From Acestrorhynchus altus (Eukaryota > Chordata > Actinopteri > Characiformes > Acestrorhynchidae), in NCBI GenBank assembly GCA_034509495.1, contig CM067503.1:47920274-47984273 (forward strand): a DNA stretch of 64,000 bases, read 5' to 3'. The translations under genes were made by a program, and so were the position numbers. The stretch's first letter is position 1. Every line of letters starts with the position of its first letter. The notes beneath the pieces were generated by a model. That model was not told where the DNA came from. It worked only from the letters and a program-made list of their open reading frames with translations, and searched no databases. Below are positions 1-11,864 of the stretch, in pieces.

Positions 1-3000
1 AGGTGCTTGTTGTTGCAGCAGAGCCTGCAGTTCCTCAGATGGCTCTACAGGGGGTTCCACCTCGTCAGCATATGGCACATGTCTCTGGGTCTTTGCTAGG
101 ATCAGCTCCTGGAGACGCTCCCGGAACTGGATATGGAAAAGGCCAAGTTGCTGAGCAAGCCAGCGACCATGAGTGGTCTTTCCTGAACCTCGAACTCCCA
201 ACTGGAAGATACGCAAAGCAGGAGGCTAGGGGATAGAAAAAGAATATAATAGAATTTATTAATAATACACATTTAAGGTGACCGAGGTTTATAAGTATCC
301 AGAGGTGAACCCACTGCAGAAACAGATGCCCAAATGTGCTTTATTGTTTGGAGAAAGGGACTCAATACATTCCAGCATACAAACCCTATTTCCTTTGTGA
401 AACACAGTGGAGGAAGTGTCATATTTTGGGCCTGGTTTTCTGAGCCAGGACAGCTTGACAACATTGATAAAAGAATAAGTTCTGAATTATACCATTGTAT
501 TCTAAAGGGTTTAAGAATCGCAGTAGAACACAGCAAGACAATGATGCAAAGAACAAAAGATGTTCTACCAAAGAAGTTAAAGAATAAAATCAATGGTTTG
601 GAATGACACAGACAAAGCCGTGACCTGCATCCAATAGAAATGTTGTGGAAGAACCTGATGCAAGCAGTTCAGGGGAGAAAAGCTGTTTTGTATGTAGAGA
701 TGGGCTAAAATTAGTGCAGGACAAAGGTTACCAAATATTTGGTTGCAGTTTCTGTTCCAAAAGGAGTCATAATGAAGCATTTTGCTCAATAAATAAATGA
801 CCATGTGTAATATTTCGCTCACTTGTTTGATGTACTTTTATGTTTTGTGTGCAGTTTTATAAAATTCTAAAGGGTTCAGAAACGTACACCACTGTAGTAT
901 GTATCATATGTACGACAGAGATGAACTTCAGGTCTTACTTTCAGCAGTTTGCTGGGTGGGGCGTAATATGCTGGATCCTGCAGGAACTTGTCACGTGCCT
1001 CGACACTGGACAGGTAGTAGACTTTTTCCCTGTATTTAGCTGCAAATTCATCCATGCAGGGAACCAGAGTGCTTTTCTCCTTCAGCACCACAGGGCAGTA
1101 CTCCTTAGTGTCCCCAAGCCATCTTTTTGTGCCTTTGTCCTCCTGCTGGCAACACAGAGACAGATGCAATTTACCTAGAAATGTCAAAGGAACCCGTGCA
1201 ACGTGAAAGTTTTAGTATGTCTAATCAGGCATTTGTGCTAACTTCTGCTTCTTCAGCCTCATTCTCATCTCCTGCATCTTTTTCCAGCTTAGCCAACACC
1301 TGTGCATCCTCCTCCTCTTGATCCAGGTCCACACCAGACCTCTCCCAGGCCACATACTTAAATGGTCCTGCAAGACATGAATCAGAGTGAGAGGGGTCTG
1401 TGAATTTCAGTGTTCATTGGGCCTCATTCACTCACTTTCCTTAAGTAATGTATTCTTATTACTCGTGTTTGATGAAGATTCTGACAATCACCAATGTTTT
1501 CTTATCGGTTCACTTTTACGAGGACAATGTGATCCATCCATTTAAGAGCATAGTTGTGAAAAAATAGGACAACCACTTTTTTTTTTTTAAGATCAAGACA
1601 TTTGATCTTACTTTTAGTAATATTTGGGGGGTGGAGGTGCAAAATGTAATTATTAGAAATGCAAATGTAAAAAAGTTAGGACCTCCAGTCATATAATGTT
1701 TAAAAGACATTTTTATTTTATTTTTATTTATTTTATTTTATTTATTCTATCTCTGAATATAGTTCAAATGAAGGTCAAATGTCCACATGTTTAAATATGT
1801 TAAAAAAGTCAAAGGTGTCTGTGACTGTAGCTCTGAACAATTCTGCAGTTTAAACCCTCCACAAAACTAACATAGACGTTTGTTTGGACATTTTAAAAAA
1901 ATGAATCTGATGAATGAGGCCCATTATGATTCGAATATACTGATGCTGAATATGTTTAGAGAGAAAGAGAGAGAGAGAGAGTCTACATACTCTCCATTTG
2001 GTCGACCATTTCCCGTAGTAGGTCCCGAGGGCTTCGTTTGGTATCCAGTACAGCAGAGCGACAAGTGATGGAGGACTCCATGCTCACCCAGTCCTGCGTG
2101 AACATCCTAACCTGCAGCTCATAAGCTCCCATCTCTGGTCCAGGAGGATAGCCCTGCTCCCATGCAGCAGGCAGCATCACCTCTGTACACACATGCACAC
2201 ATATCTTAAAATCAAAGCAGCAGTTTTTACACTGGTTTTCGATATTAATGACAATGCAAACGTGTTCTCTGTAGATGATGAAGTTACTTCATTAAAACGA
2301 TTTACAAAATACAAAGTATAAACACAAACATCTTTGTGTTACATTTAGAGTGTCTGTGTACAGTACATTACTTTGCTGTATTATACACTCATCATTAAAA
2401 AATAGTTGCATCCAGGAATTGACTGATTGCAATACACAACTCAGTCATGCCACACTGCCATGGATTCACTAAGAATGTCCCGCTTGTCTTAGTGGAGATG
2501 ACCAACAAATCTGTGTGGAGGCACTGTGGTCAGTGCCAAGATGTCGCATCTCTGGAAGGTCTGGTGTCGTGGTTGGGTACAATTTTGTACGATGCCAGAT
2601 CACCTTTGGTCTTCACAACAGGCCTTTTGACAGCTCAACGTAACGTTAATGAGGTCCTGCAACCTGTGGTTCTACCTTTTCTGAACACACACTCCCCCCT
2701 ACCGCACACTACCCCCTACCCCCCCTATCTGCAGAACTGAGTCAGAACATCCAAGCTGCATGGGATGGATCATCACAGGACACCATTAGGAACCTCTACA
2801 CCTCCATGCAGGGACGTCTGGCATGTTTCGTTAAACCCGACGCCGTACTGAGAGACACCACTTCTGTATGTGAAGATCAATAAATACTGATCAGATCAGT
2901 TTACAATTATAATGATTTATTGATCCCGTGAACCTTTACCTTCCTTCCCAACAACACTGGAATCTAGCAAATGCACAATTATTTGTGCAGCTATTTTCCA

Positions 3001-6000
3001 GATGATGAATGTATTTAATGTTGTTTTAACATTTTCTTCGAACCAAAACAAAAGAATGAGCCTCTGTTTTCCAGAACCATGAACATGCAATGAAAAGCTT
3101 TAAAAAGTGTTACTGGTACCAGTCTCAGATTCCTCAGGCACCATCTCCAGTGTGGAAAGAGCACCGGAAGGCTGTGTATCATCTTCTGCATCCACCAACT
3201 GCTGCCTAAAAAAGCAGACCTTTCATAGAAAACTCAGGAGCAGAAGCTCGGTCCATATCTACAGATCTTGGGAAGCCTGGCTTTAATTCACTTTCAACTG
3301 AACTCACTTCATGTCTTGGCTCTCTGATAATTTCTGCGACTGCTCCAACTGCAACCGCGCAAGAACAGCTGCATCCACTGCTTCCTTGTTCTTCTTGTAA
3401 ATTCTTTTTAGGATTGTTCGTCCTGTAACAACATACATCCAACCCACACCACAATGTTCAACCACACCTTTAAAGCAACCCTATGTAGTATTGATTAATA
3501 GTCCATTAAAGACTAGGTTTCACACAGTGTATCAAAGAAAGAATCAAAGTGTAGACGTGTTTGAATCTCTCTGTCTCACCGTCTCCATCACTGTCTCTCA
3601 GACAGAACAGAACATCAGGAATGAGCCCGGGCTGCATCTCCTGCATGGCTGCCAGCTGCTCTCTGGTGGAGGGGAAGTTGTCCAGCACCCAGCCTCTTCT
3701 ATACTCAGCGTTTACCTCCTCTGCTTCAATCTAACACAACCAATAGACAGGTTACGTCCTCGCTGATTTAGAACAACCTGTATTTATGTAAATATCATAA
3801 AAATAATAGGAGACTATTTTAGTAATCAATAGTAAATCTTGGACTAAACTATTAACCATCGTGACTATGAAAACTCACAAACATCACAGGTGAAGAATAT
3901 AGAATTAGTAAATGGAATAAAAGTATGGGAATGTTTTTAAATGTCATATTTAATACATATTAGACTCTTTCACCCTTTACAGTGTGTGATAAATATCTAA
4001 AATAAGTATTGAATAATATCCAAATTAACAATAATATATAACTACATTAAATAAAACAATTAATTACAGAAAAAAACATCCTTTTCTCAGCTCCTTGGTG
4101 GATTATCTGTGCAAAGATGACTAAAGCATCTCAGATTATGGGGTTAAACAATTTTGCATTTTATATTTTAGTTTTTAAAAACAAAACTGATTTATGTTTA
4201 AAAACATAAGAGGAACATATTCTGGAATATCTCTGTAATTTGCAGCTCTAAATCAAACATCTGCGTCAGATTAAATCTGATAATTAGTCTTCAGTCAATA
4301 AAGAGCCACAGCTTGGACTGACTTGAATGTCAGTCCAGTTGAAATCCAGGTGGAAATTGAAGAAAGTATGATGTCAATGATGAAGCTCCAAGAAAAGCTG
4401 ATCTGGCAACAGCCGTGAGAGACAGAGACGGACTGGTGAGGAAAACTCTTTGTCATTAGATAAACGTAGGCCTCAGAGAATTCAAGCTGTTATAAAAGCC
4501 AGAGGTTCTGCAGTAAAGTACTAATGCTGCTGTTTTCCTCTACTTGATCTCAAAACACAACTGAGACTTTTTTACTTATAATAAAAAATCATTTATATTA
4601 CTGAGAATTATTATTTATATTATTATTTTGACTTTGAAAAAAAGGTAGTTTTGTGTCTCTGTGACAAACCCTTTTTTACTATTAAACAAATGAATTAACT
4701 TCCTCCAAGAATGGTGATTTCATCATTTTTGTAACTGGTTAAACGTATTTCAGGTAATGAAGACAATCTGCTTTGTCTTCTGCAAACAGAGGCCCACCTC
4801 TGCAACTCTCCTCAGCAGGGCTTCTGCGTACATGTCCTCTGTAGGTTCTACAGAAGCTTGTTCTGCCTGCTTTACGGCCTCTTCTACCAGAGCACGAACC
4901 TCCGGGATATCTTCAGTCACCTCTTGTTCTGCAGTGACAAACGACCACAGCAGGTGTTTTTCATGTCATGGATGAAAACAAAAGTCAGAAGTTAGAAGTT
5001 TAAATTACAAAATTGTCCAGTCACTGCAAAAAACTCTAAACAAGCCTGGAAATCTTGACAGTTGACTGTGTTTGAGGGGATTAACAGGTAAGATTATAAT
5101 TGTATGTGTAAAATAAATCATTTTTAAAATCTCTGTTTAGAAATCTCATTCAGACCAATCAGCTAATTATACAGGTGATATTTATTCTAAGACAAATTCA
5201 CAAATTCATTTCACATTAAATACACACATCAAAAATAGTTGCACAAATATTTGCATGCAGACGGAAGGGTCTGAGTGCAATAATAATATGTAATATGATC
5301 AATATTTATTGATCTACACATACAGAAGTAGCGTCTCTCAGTAGCGCTGGGTTTAACCCAACGTCCCAGATGTCTTGGCTTGGAGTTGTAATGGTTCTTA
5401 ATGCTGTCCTGCGATAATTCAGTTAGGTTAGATAATGAGGCTTGAATATTCTCACTCTGTTCCTGCTAATTCTGTGGTAGGGGTGTATTTTTGACCGAGC
5501 ATCGACTGCCTATATTATAGTATCTGTGTCTTCAAGGCGAGCTCTTGAGACAGCAGCAGTGTGCAGATGAGTGCCGTCCGGTTGGCATAGAGCACCGGCT
5601 TGTGTGTTCAGAAAAGGTAGAACTAAATCTCAAACTGAATTGAACACCTTTTATAAAATACATCCACATATACAGCTCTGAATTTTTCTAACCACAATGT
5701 GAAATGCACATACATATGTACATCGCTCCTGCTCTTGCTCCGCATGAAAGCTCGTTTTCAACCCTTGATCCGGTAGATTGTATTTGTGTACCTTATTGTT
5801 GTCTGACTGCGTTTTATGATGTAATTGCGAACTGTTGTTAAATGTTGTAACTGATGGTTTAGGCTGCTGTCTTGGCCAGGCTTTGCTAAATAAAAAATAA
5901 ATAAATAAATAAAAAATACACACTAGTGAATTCACACACTAGGGGCCAGTGAGCACACGTGCCCGGAGTGGTGGGCAGCCCTATCCACAGCACCTGGAGA

Positions 6001-7151
6001 ACAGTTGGGGAATTTGGTGCCTTGCTTACAGTCACAAGTCTGGTTCCCTAACCACCAGGCCACAGTTGCCGACATTTAATTGGTTATTCTCAACCAATGG
6101 CTGCTGTTCTGCAATCAGAACCAATTTCAATCAGAAATTGGTAACTGATTTTGCCCAATGAACGTCTTTCTGTTTCTCCTCTACTGGCCAACTCGAACAT
6201 ACTACTGGTCTTAATAGCATTGTTTATAAGCCAGCCCTCAGATATTCTCTGGCAAGCAGACATTATTTTTGTGTAAAGTGATGCGTTATTAAAAGACACA
6301 ATCAACCAGACTGCTGCTCTTTAACCCTTCGATTCATTAAGCTTTTACCTGGTCCATGTGTACCTTCCAGCTCCATTTGAAGCTTGACCTTCTCCAGTGC
6401 TGCAGAAACCGCATGCTGACGTACTTTCTCCAGCATTTCTTGCCTCACATTAAACAAAACTGGCTCCATTAGTTTACACAAATCAATCAGCTCTGCGCCA
6501 TAATGCTCAGCCAGTTGTGTGCTCAGAGTGGTCTTTCCTGAGCACGGAGGACCAATTACAGCCACTCTGCAGGGTGGGCGCGGCATTGGAGGGAGCAGGT
6601 ATCTTCTTGGATTTGCCATGAACTTCTGCAGAGCTTCTTGAGAGGAAAGGACGTAGATCTTGTCCAGGAAGCTGACACAAAGTACAGCAAAAAGAACATG
6701 TACAACATTTACAAACGCAAACAGATGGGCAAAATGTAGACTTGTGCACTCTATTGTGTATTTCATTTGTAGAACGTATTGCATGTGTTCAATATGTGCA
6801 GCTATTCGTATCAGTCTCTACTGACCCAACAGAAAACCCAGGTCTGCCTTTGATGATCCTTCCCTCTTTGAGGGCAACGGGACAAGTATCGGACCAGCGG
6901 CTCCTACGCCAGCGAAATCCTGGCACTACCATCTTGCAGGAGGACAGTATGCGCAGTAGCTCCTCCTGCAGAGTGAAAACAAAATACAGGGGAAATAAGT
7001 TCAGCAGTGATCAGTGATGTTCAGAATGAGAAAAAGATGTAGGTTCATATCTCACTGTGTCCATCTCCTCGGGTGGCTCCTCCTCATCCAGCAACAGCAC
7101 GGGTACAGCTGGTCTCCTCACAGCCATGGACTCCAGGCGAGCCACTACAAA

Positions 7152-7201
<50 letters not shown>

Positions 7202-9766
7202 ACACACAGACACACACACAGACACACACACACACACACACACGCACACACTTAGGTACAGATGATTAGACACTGGGTCTGGCCACAGGGGGACATCCTT
7301 CCCCCACTGACATATAAAAAAGCTCTTATAGGCTACTTTTGAGTAGTGTGCCTCTTGATTTGGAGATCAATGACTGCTAGACATGCCTCACTCAAAGACA
7401 TCCCAGAAAGACACTACTGAATTCATGTTTTTCTAATTTTGTTTAGTCTAAAGGGAAATCATGTCCAGACTATTTGTGGTCACTCACCCCAAAAAGCTCC
7501 TCGGAGTCCTTGCTTCCATCTAACTCAAATAAGTACTGAGGGTCATGGTCTGCCATGTAGTCCTACACAGAAATGACTGATATGTAAATGAATTAAGGTA
7601 AATCAGGGCAGTTTCTGGTGGCTAAACATTGAGAACCAGCAACCAAACTTGTGTTCTTCTACGTCCTTCTAAGCAACAGAACAATGACTAAATTGAAAAC
7701 GCACAGTCAAGGTTCCTCACCTCCAAAGACCTGAGTATGGTGTCTTTGTAGAACAAGATCCTTCTACAGGCCTCCTCTGGGAAATTTTCCTTCACTCTTA
7801 CCAGGTGACTGAACATGTCTTTCTGCAGTTCTTGCTCGTCCTCCTTTCACACACACAACGCCAGCATTAAGCACTGTCCTTCAACTTTACTACACACTTT
7901 TATTGCAACTCCAGGTCTCACACGTCCTCAGCTAATAGATACAACCCCTCAGCATTCAAAGCCATCCACATAAACTAAAGCTATACCTCTTCTTCCCCCT
8001 CCTCAAACTGCTCTTCCTCATCCTCTTCCTTGCCTTCCTCCTCAGTGTCACTCATCTTTTTTGGTGTCTCCTTTTTCACAGGCTCCCACTGTTCCCTCAC
8101 AAAGACATGGCCTGTCTCCGGATGCTGCCGCAGGCCCTCCAGCCGATTGGTCAGATCTTGGTCTGCACACTGCACCGAAAGAGCATAAACACAGGGACAA
8201 ATTCTGTTATATATTACACCGCTCTTTATGCTGATCGACATACTGGGTTATGTCTTGTGCACCATTTGTTGTCATCATGGTCCCTCTGTCAGGACCTCAA
8301 GTTATTCATTCACTGAAACAGAGCTCCAGAATATCAAGGTTACCAAGATTACCTTAATGTTGATGATGATGTCTGGTGGCAGTTTTAAGTGTTTAATCAA
8401 ATCCAATTGTTCATGTATCTTCAGGTATTCCTCGGATATTGATGGCAGACATGAAAGAACGTAGCCTGAGAAACGATGACAAACAAGAACAAGATTCCAT
8501 CCATTCAATGTCACGATGGCATGAGAGCACTGTTCATAAAATAGTATTTTAATGCTTTATCAATGACCAACAAAATCAACTAGAATGAAATCTAGCTTTC
8601 GTTTTTCTTCTTTGGCTCTGTTGGTCTTTTTTTTATTATCAAAGGTCAGTCTTACCATAGTTTTCCACTTCGGGTGACTTGAGCTTATCAAGAATTAATG
8701 CGATGACCTTCTCCTCTGGTACACTCTTTCCTTTATTCAGGATAGCCAAGAGCTACAACCCAGACATTACATCAGATATGGTGTTAGAATGTAGAACTTG
8801 AGCTCAGCTATGTGAAGAAAACAGTCAATTAATGCAATTTTCTTATCAGGAAAAGTTTATGACACTCCCACATTTATTACAAATGATGGAATCTGTCTTA
8901 AACCTCAGACATTAGTTTGGCTTGCTCTTATTGAAGTGAGTGGCATCACCATGGTTTATTCCAAAGAGAGATTTAAGCTCAGGAACCTCATACAAGCTTT
9001 GAAGAATGGAAAACGGATTAAGATTTAAGAGCTGAAACATCACATAGTTGAAAGAATTCCGGATGGAGGAGTGGGGACATCTTTATTCCAGTCGATGCCA
9101 GAGACAGTAGACGGTTATAGGAAACATCTAACTGACATTATTTCAGATGAGGAAATATCAGCTATTAGGACAAAGGAGGTACAAATGTTATTCTATAAAT
9201 GACATTTAAAAAGACATTTCTTTGGTTTGACGTGTTTAGTTATATCAACTCCATCTCTCAGAACAGGGGGATAAAGTGTACGAATAAAATCCAGTCAGAA
9301 TGTATAAATGCAAACAGATACATACCTCTTTGCCTTGTTCTGTGCCATCACGAATATGACTGCTGAGCAACTCTGTGTCTGAAAACATGCAAAACAAGAA
9401 TCAGAAACATTAGAAGAAGCCCAGCAGAAACCTCTGACTGAATGTGTTGCAGTGCAAAGCAATACCATCAATGAGGACACATCTCCATGTTTGGGCTAAT
9501 TTTCTGGCAAGGGTAGATTTGCCAACACCCTAATAAAGAAAAAAGCCAGATTAAATAGTTATAGACATGTAATTGATTTCAAATGGAACTGCACCTATTT
9601 AGTTCTGCAACACTGCGGGTTAAGCTGTGCTTGAAATCAGAATATTTACCGGTTTCCCAAAGATAATAAAGCAGGCAGGCTTGGAGAGCAGAAATTCATT
9701 CTCAGCATCACTCTCTATCAGGCTGTCAACTAAAGGCCAGCCAGGTTCTTCACAACTACTGGACAT
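1..9766 (-). CDS. ak9: Adenylate kinase 9, 5' part (19 exons, continues past left edge)
   Basis: Multi-domain nucleoside mono/diphosphate kinase, transferring phosphate between nucleotides. I joined exons 9766-9650, 9529-9466, 9378-9326, 8752-8656, 8465-8353, 8169-7987, 7843-7721, 7562-7488, 7151-7056, 6965-6826, 6671-6349, 4928-4798, 3730-3580, 3422-3308, 3205-3120, 2182-1991, 1367-1243, 1142-939 and 201-1; all phases agree and give about 863 codons. Three P-loops are visible: GKPGVGKST (residues 37-45, split by intron 1), GPPCSGKTT (394-402) and GVRGSGKTT (798-806). The first kinase unit is followed by an acidic Glu-rich stretch in exon 6. Human AK9 is about 1900 residues, so roughly half is present. 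The ATG at 9766 opens the frame just after a plausible 5'UTR acceptor. The exon 17 donor (GTTAGC, 1242) is weak, and exon 18 may start at 1145 instead of 1142. Identity rests on family recognition of the repeated kinase units; no alignment was run. Confidence 0.9.
296..830 (+). mobile_element. Tc1/mariner transposase relic in AK9 intron 18
   Basis: The plus strand from about 334 translates to a decayed C-terminal half of a Tc1-like DDE transposase, with the patch VKHSGGSVIFWAWF and, after a stop at 604, a remnant of the (S)RDLxPIExLW block. Stops break the frame and no N-terminal half is present. It is antisense to AK9 inside an intron and cannot make a working enzyme. Confidence 0.75.
2403..2930 (+). 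mobile_element. Tc1/IS630-type DDE element fragment in AK9 intron 15
   Basis: Short translated patches resemble a Tc1/IS630 transposase: a segment reading SPLVFTTGLLTAQRNVNEVL near 2600, then after a deletion a C-terminal patch DTIRNLYTSMQGRLA near 2780. The DNA-binding domain and the middle of the catalytic domain are missing. A related copy lies inverted at 5270-5622. It is dead and internally deleted. Confidence 0.65.
5270..5622 (-). mobile_element. Second, inverted copy of the DDE fragment in AK9 intron 11
   Basis: The reverse complement matches the element at 2403-2930 at both ends: the stretch around TTCTACCTTTTCTGAACACA and the end reading AGAGAC(A/G)C(C/T)ACTTCTGTATGTG with the GATCAATAAATA tail. 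The middle is diverged. No coding potential remains. Confidence 0.6.
5936..6075 (-). mobile_element. tRNA-derived SINE in AK9 intron 11
   Basis: On the minus strand this reads like the other SINE copies in the window: a tRNA-like head with a CTGGTGGTTAGGGAACCAG-type segment, a 'fails to lose' body containing GCAAGGCACC, and the tail CAGTGGGGGCACACGTGCTCACTGGCCCCTAGTG-like region. It is shorter and more diverged than the copy at 42110. Confidence 0.6.
7152..7253. repeat. (CA)n microsatellite abutting an AK9 splice acceptor
   Basis: About 100 bases of CA dinucleotide with three CAGACA interruptions. On the AK9 strand it is (TG)n and runs straight into the TAG acceptor of exon 9, leaving no ordinary pyrimidine tract. 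See the findings for the splicing implication. Confidence 0.95.
8866..9235 (+). mobile_element. Tc1-like non-coding relic in AK9 intron 3
   Basis: The segment starts with CTCCCACATTTATTAC and contains CAGACATTAGTTTGGCTTGC and a GGATGGAGGAGTGGGGACAT block. The same blocks recur in order in the larger Tc1-like copies at 14095-14720 and 30160-31080. It appears to be an internally deleted copy with no readable transposase. Confidence 0.6.
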
Positions 9767-10129
9767 CGTGGGAGAACGAAGGCTTTTTGACGGTGCTAGG
9801 GGACAAAACACATTGCAGGTCATAAGAAAAACAGCTAGAACTCACTCATTTTCAACTGAAATAAATCCCAGTTTAAATGCCAGCTCACACACTGTTCAGA
9901 ATAACACTGACACATACATACATTACAAAAATATCAAAGCACATTCAGTGTTTATTTTATTTTATTTGAACCACATTACAGAGATATAAGTTATATAACA
10001 ACATATATAAGGTATATAATAATAAAGTATATATTACAGATTTAAGATATGTGTAATGGTCTTTGAGTGCTGTTACAGAAGCTGAACTGAAATGTTAATA
10101 AAGTAAACCTATGTTTTGTTTTTTCTCAC

Positions 10130-10215
10130 CTGATTAAAGCAGCCCGGGCGCAGCTGTAACCATGGTAACGCTCCCTCTCAGGTAAACAAACACCGGAAGC
10201 GCTCGTAGTCACCGG
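10130..10215 (-). promoter_or_regulatory. ak9: Probable AK9 5'UTR exon and promoter
   Basis: Read on the minus strand, this GC-richer stretch ends in a good donor (GTGAGA) at 10129. A matching acceptor (CCCCTAG) lies about 30 bases upstream of the AK9 ATG. Two ETS-type cores, TTCCGG read on this strand, lie near 10190-10215, as in many TATA-less housekeeping promoters. An ATG inside the exon could start a short upstream frame. The transcription start cannot be fixed from sequence. A TAA microsatellite begins immediately upstream. Confidence 0.5.
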
Positions 10216-10221
10216 AAATCA

Positions 10222-10233
10222 GACTCGCACGAA

Positions 10234-10330
<97 letters not shown>
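10222..10330. repeat. (TAA)n microsatellite
   Basis: About 100 bases of near-perfect ATA/TAA trinucleotide between the AK9 5'UTR exon and the foldback element at 10331. It translates as poly-Tyr on the minus strand, which is an artefact. Confidence 0.95.
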
Positions 10331-10332
<2 letters not shown>

Positions 10333-10957
10333 ACAGGCAAAGTTATAAAATTGAACTTAAGCTCTGCTGCCACCTGCTGTTTGTTCTCCGCACTGCAACT
10401 ACAGTGTTTTACACCTGAATTCTGACACACTTTTACATCAACATATAATCATTATTATTAGGAGATTTGATATCAGATCTAAAGCACTGTTTTGGCTTCT
10501 TCCATAAATGTACTTTACTGCTCTCACTGCTCTCGCAACTCTCACTACTCACACAGCTGTGAGCAGTGAGAGTTGCGAGAGCTGTGGGAGCAGCGAGAGC
10601 AGTGACAGTTGTGAGAGCTATGAGTCGCGAGGTTTGTGAGAGCTGTGTGAGTAGTGAGAGTTGCGAGAGCAGTGAGAGCTGTGAGCAGTAAAGTACCCTT
10701 TCTGTAGCTGTGTTTTTATACCAGTTAAGGTACTATTATGTACCATAAGTTCAACACTGCAGTGTTGAGGGTACATTTATGAAAGAATACAAAACAGTGC
10801 TTTAGATCTGATATCAAATCTCCTAATAATTATGATTATATGTTGATGGAAAAGTGTCAAGAGTTCAGGTGTAAAAGACTGCAGTTGCTGTTGCAGTGCG
10901 GAGAACAAACAGCAGGTGGCAGCAGAGCTTAAGTTCAGTTTTATAACTGGGCCTGTT
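10331..10957. mobile_element. Nested inverted-repeat (foldback) element upstream of AK9
   Basis: Outer arms of about 180 bases (10331-10513 and 10771-10957) are reverse complements with few mismatches: ACAGGC..AGTTATAAAA at one end, the shared TTAGATCTGATATCAAATCTCCTAATAA-type core, and ATAAATGTAC at the inner end. A second pair continues inward (about 10512-10560 against 10637-10696), built from short units related to GTGAGAGTTGCGAGAGC. The inner loop repeats these units. About 75 bases at 10697-10770 occur on one side only. No open frame and no clear target-site duplication were seen, so its class is unknown. Confidence 0.8.
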
Positions 10958-11828
10958 TCTGTTTGAACACCTAAAAGCTTTTGATGTCACTAAAACAATG
11001 TAACTTTTCATTATTTCTATTGTTACTTTATTCTGTTAGTGCAAAACATTTATCATAATGATCATATGTATTATTTTTATTGTTGTTGTTGTTGATGTTG
11101 TTGTTGTTATATAGGTGTGAAAGGGTATAAGAATGAGGTAGAAAACAATTTCTTTGTCTTTTAAAGTTCATACAGCTCAGGGTAAGTCTTCCAGTCTTAG
11201 TCGTGAGACAAAAATGAGAATGCAATTGAGTTTCTCTTCCATTCTGTTGTCACTCCTCCTCTTCCATAATGGATTTATTCTGGTATTTTTTGAGACCTTT
11301 CATCAGAGGACCAGACTGACTGTCCAGCCGTGACTCACTCGCCTGCCTGACCATCGTAAGAGCATAAATCTTCCTCCACTTCCGTCCAATTAGTCCGGTA
11401 TCACCCAGATGTTGAAATCTGTTGGAGAGTGGGCAGTGATTTATCTCAGCCTGTCCACTGTTTCACACTCTGGGTCTGTGATGGAAAGCCTGCGTGAGAT
11501 CAGAGCATACTCAGTCGAACTTACTCAGAGTTGACCTTTTCATGTTTAATCAGGGCATGTAAAGAAAAGATGAGTGTCTCTGTGTAATAGAGCAGTGAAT
11601 AGAAAAGCACCACTGTTCCCAGGAGTAAGTGCATGTCTTACTGTAAACTACAGCTGCTGAATTAATAAGGTAATAGTGATGCTTTCCTTCTGCGTTGTGA
11701 AAAGGCCGTCGTCATCAGTGGGCCAGTGGCACTCGTACACGTAGACAGCCCACCGCACAAGTTTGCATTTTCAATATTACTGTATGCAGTTTCTATCTTA
11801 GTACTGTAGTTACTTTTATTGAAAGAAG

Positions 11829-11864
<36 letters not shown>

